Assembly: GCA_937897265.1 (NCBI GenBank)
Contig: CALCPT010000622.1
Coordinates: 1 to 7,934, forward strand
Length of the DNA: 7,934 nt
DNA from: an uncultured Alcaligenaceae bacterium
GTDB lineage: Bacteria; Pseudomonadota; Gammaproteobacteria; Burkholderiales; Burkholderiaceae_B
Direction of reading: 5' to 3'
Each line of letters opens with the position of its first letter. The first letter of the stretch is position 1. Shown here one piece after another: positions 6,670 to 7,934 of this stretch. The translations under genes were made by a program, and so were the position numbers. Under the pieces are notes generated by a model. It was given only the letters and a program-made list of their open reading frames with translations, was not told the origin of the DNA and did not search any database.

Positions 6670-7934
6670 TTAGTCACCAAAGCCCAGTTCTCTGAGAGTC
6701 TTTCTGAGCTCTTCTGCAGCCTCTTGCTCGCTCAATTGCTCAACGGCGAGGGTGTCAATATCACTTGAGGCCTTCTGATTGTCCTGGACGAAGGGAAATT
6801 TCTCATTGATTTTTGAGACGAGGTAGTTTGCCAGGCTAGTTGCATTGGGGTAATCAAAGGCCAGAGTGGCGGGTAAGGGAATCGTCAATTCGCGGTTTAA
6901 GCGATTTTTGAGCTCGACTGCGGTTAGCGAATCCATCCCCATGTCTAAGAATCCTTGCTTACGGTCAATATTTTTCGACTTGGGTAAGCTCAGCACTGCG
7001 ACAATATTCTGTTCAACAAGCTGCATGATCAGAGTCGCTCTATCTTCGACATTGGCATTTGCGAGATCATCGAGCAACGAACTGCGACTTCTCTGGCCAA
7101 CTTGACTGCTCGGCTCTTCTTGAAACGCGGTTAAAAACGGATTGGGCTTTTTGTTGAGTTGGTAGGTTCGCCAGTCAATATCCATTACGCCAATTTGCGC
7201 ACCGTGATGATGCATGGCCTGTTTCAAGGCAGCCAACGCAAGGCGAGGTGGCATGGCTTGAATGCCTTGTTTGGCTAAGTTCAGGGACGAACTCATTCTT
7301 GCGGCTAAACCGATCTCAGCCCATGCGCCCCAGCTGATCGAAAGTGCGGCACGGCCCGTTGAGCGTCGATACTGTGCGAACGAATCTAAGAAGGCGTTCG
7401 CCGCAGTGTAGTTCGCTTGGCCTGGGGCACCTAGAAGAGCGGTCGCCGACGAGAACAGTACAAAGACATCCAGTGGGAGGTCAAGTGTTTGCTCGTGCAC
7501 GAACCACGCGCTATCAATTTTTGAACGCAAGACCTTGTCGAAGCGCTCTGGGTTCTGCTGCGAGAGTACGCCGTCGTCAAGTACGCTGGCACAATGGAAG
7601 ATACCTCTGAGGCGTCGACCGGAATCTTTAATCTGTCGCATGAAGCGAGCGACTTCGTGTGCTGCGGTGATGTCGGCTTGCAGGACTGTCAGCGTCACGC
7701 CTGCCTCGCGCAGCGCATCAAGTTGGGCTTGTTTGTCTGGGGTTGGTGGGCGACGCGCGACTAAGTAAATGTGCTGCGCGTGCTGTTCAACCAACCAACT
7801 CGCAACGCTTAACCCCAAATCCCCTAAACCACCAAGAATCAGGTATTGATCGTTTGGGTCGCTTGAGATGATCGCTTTCTGGTACATATCGATGATAACT
7901 TTGCCAGTGTGTTTGGCTTGTTGCATCGTGCGAA
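6670..7934 (-). CDS. Modular type I polyketide synthase, C-terminal part (end of ER, KR, ACP, docking tail); 5' end outside window
   Basis: The frame is open to the right edge and ends with TAA at 6672-6670. The in-frame ATG at 7926 is not a start: the codons around it read RTMQQAKHTGKVII, which resembles the conserved C-terminus of PKS enoylreductase domains (fRxMxqAkHiGKvV). Residue numbers below count from this Met. The KR has the nucleotide-binding motif GGLGDLG (32-38), the B-type marker LDD (116-118), and catalytic Lys136, Ser160, Tyr173 and Asn177, so it looks active and B-type. The ACP covers about 295-372, with phosphopantetheine Ser333 in GMDSL. The tail LSEQEAAEELRKTLREL (398-414) is a charged helix, probably the docking partner of the next protein's N-terminal coiled coil. 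There is no thioesterase, so the chain is passed on rather than released. The ER implies a fully reducing module, normally with a DH as well, but neither KS, AT nor DH is visible here. Confidence 0.95.
   Translation of the reverse strand, partial: RTMQQAKHTGKVIIDMYQKAIISSDPNDQYLILGGLGDLGLSVASWLVEQHAQHIYLVARRPPTPDKQAQLDALREAGVTLTVLQADITAAHEVARFMRQIKDSGRRLRGIFHCASVLDDGVLSQQNPERFDKVLRSKIDSAWFVHEQTLDLPLDVFVLFSSATALLGAPGQANYTAANAFLDSFAQYRRSTGRAALSISWGAWAEIGLAARMSSSLNLAKQGIQAMPPRLALAALKQAMHHHGAQIGVMDIDWRTYQLNKKPNPFLTAFQEEPSSQVGQRSRSSLLDDLANANVEDRATLIMQLVEQNIVAVLSLPKSKNIDRKQGFLDMGMDSLTAVELKNRLNRELTIPLPATLAFDYPNATSLANYLVSKINEKFPFVQDNQKASSDIDTLAVEQLSEQEAAEELRKTLRELGFGD

Noticed and set aside
7924..7926. 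ATG at 7926 as start of a stand-alone KR-ACP gene
   Set aside because: The frame is open further upstream to the edge, and the residues on both sides of this Met fit the conserved end of an ER domain, so the Met is internal.
1..7934. Mobile elements, CRISPR arrays, RNA genes
   Set aside because: No transposase-like coding sequence, terminal inverted repeats, regular spaced repeats or tRNA/rRNA-like sequence was seen. Nearly all of the window is PKS coding sequence.

Overview
The window holds parts of three consecutive genes of a cis-AT, modular type I polyketide synthase (PKS), all on the minus strand, so the assembly line reads from right to left. No non-PKS gene is visible. The base composition is moderate (hand counts of sample lines run from about 35 to 63% G+C), the genes use Shine-Dalgarno-type starts, and there is a CRP-like operator. 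This suggests a Gram-negative bacterium, possibly a gammaproteobacterium, but the taxon cannot be fixed from this sequence. The KS proteins look like the large bacterial family found in cyanobacteria, myxobacteria and marine proteobacteria.

Layout. (1) 7934-6670: the C-terminal part of a PKS protein, with the last residues of what looks like an enoylreductase (ER), then a ketoreductase (KR), an acyl carrier protein (ACP) and a charged helical docking tail. The 5' part lies outside the window. (2) 6669-6435: a 235-bp intergenic region, the only real gap. It carries candidate sigma70-type promoter elements, a CRP-like palindrome and a leader hairpin, and has no convincing terminator. (3) 6434-1593: a complete 1613-residue single-module PKS, docking helix-KS-AT-KR-ACP-docking tail, with a malonyl-type AT and no DH or ER. 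(4) 1596-1: the start of a third PKS protein (532 residues visible: docking helix, complete KS, start of the KS-AT linker), which overlaps the stop codon of gene 3 as ATGA.

How they work together. The chain on the ACP of the right-hand protein, probably after full beta-carbon reduction, would pass to the KS of the middle protein. There it would be extended with malonyl-CoA and reduced to a beta-hydroxyacyl chain, then passed to the KS of the left-hand protein. N-terminal coiled coils and C-terminal acidic helices at each protein junction are the likely handover devices. All catalytic residues that can be checked are present, so the synthase looks functional. The product cannot be named from this fragment. 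I see no sign of an undescribed enzyme system. The most interesting parts are the intergenic control region and the unusual sequence variants in the middle KR and the left KS.
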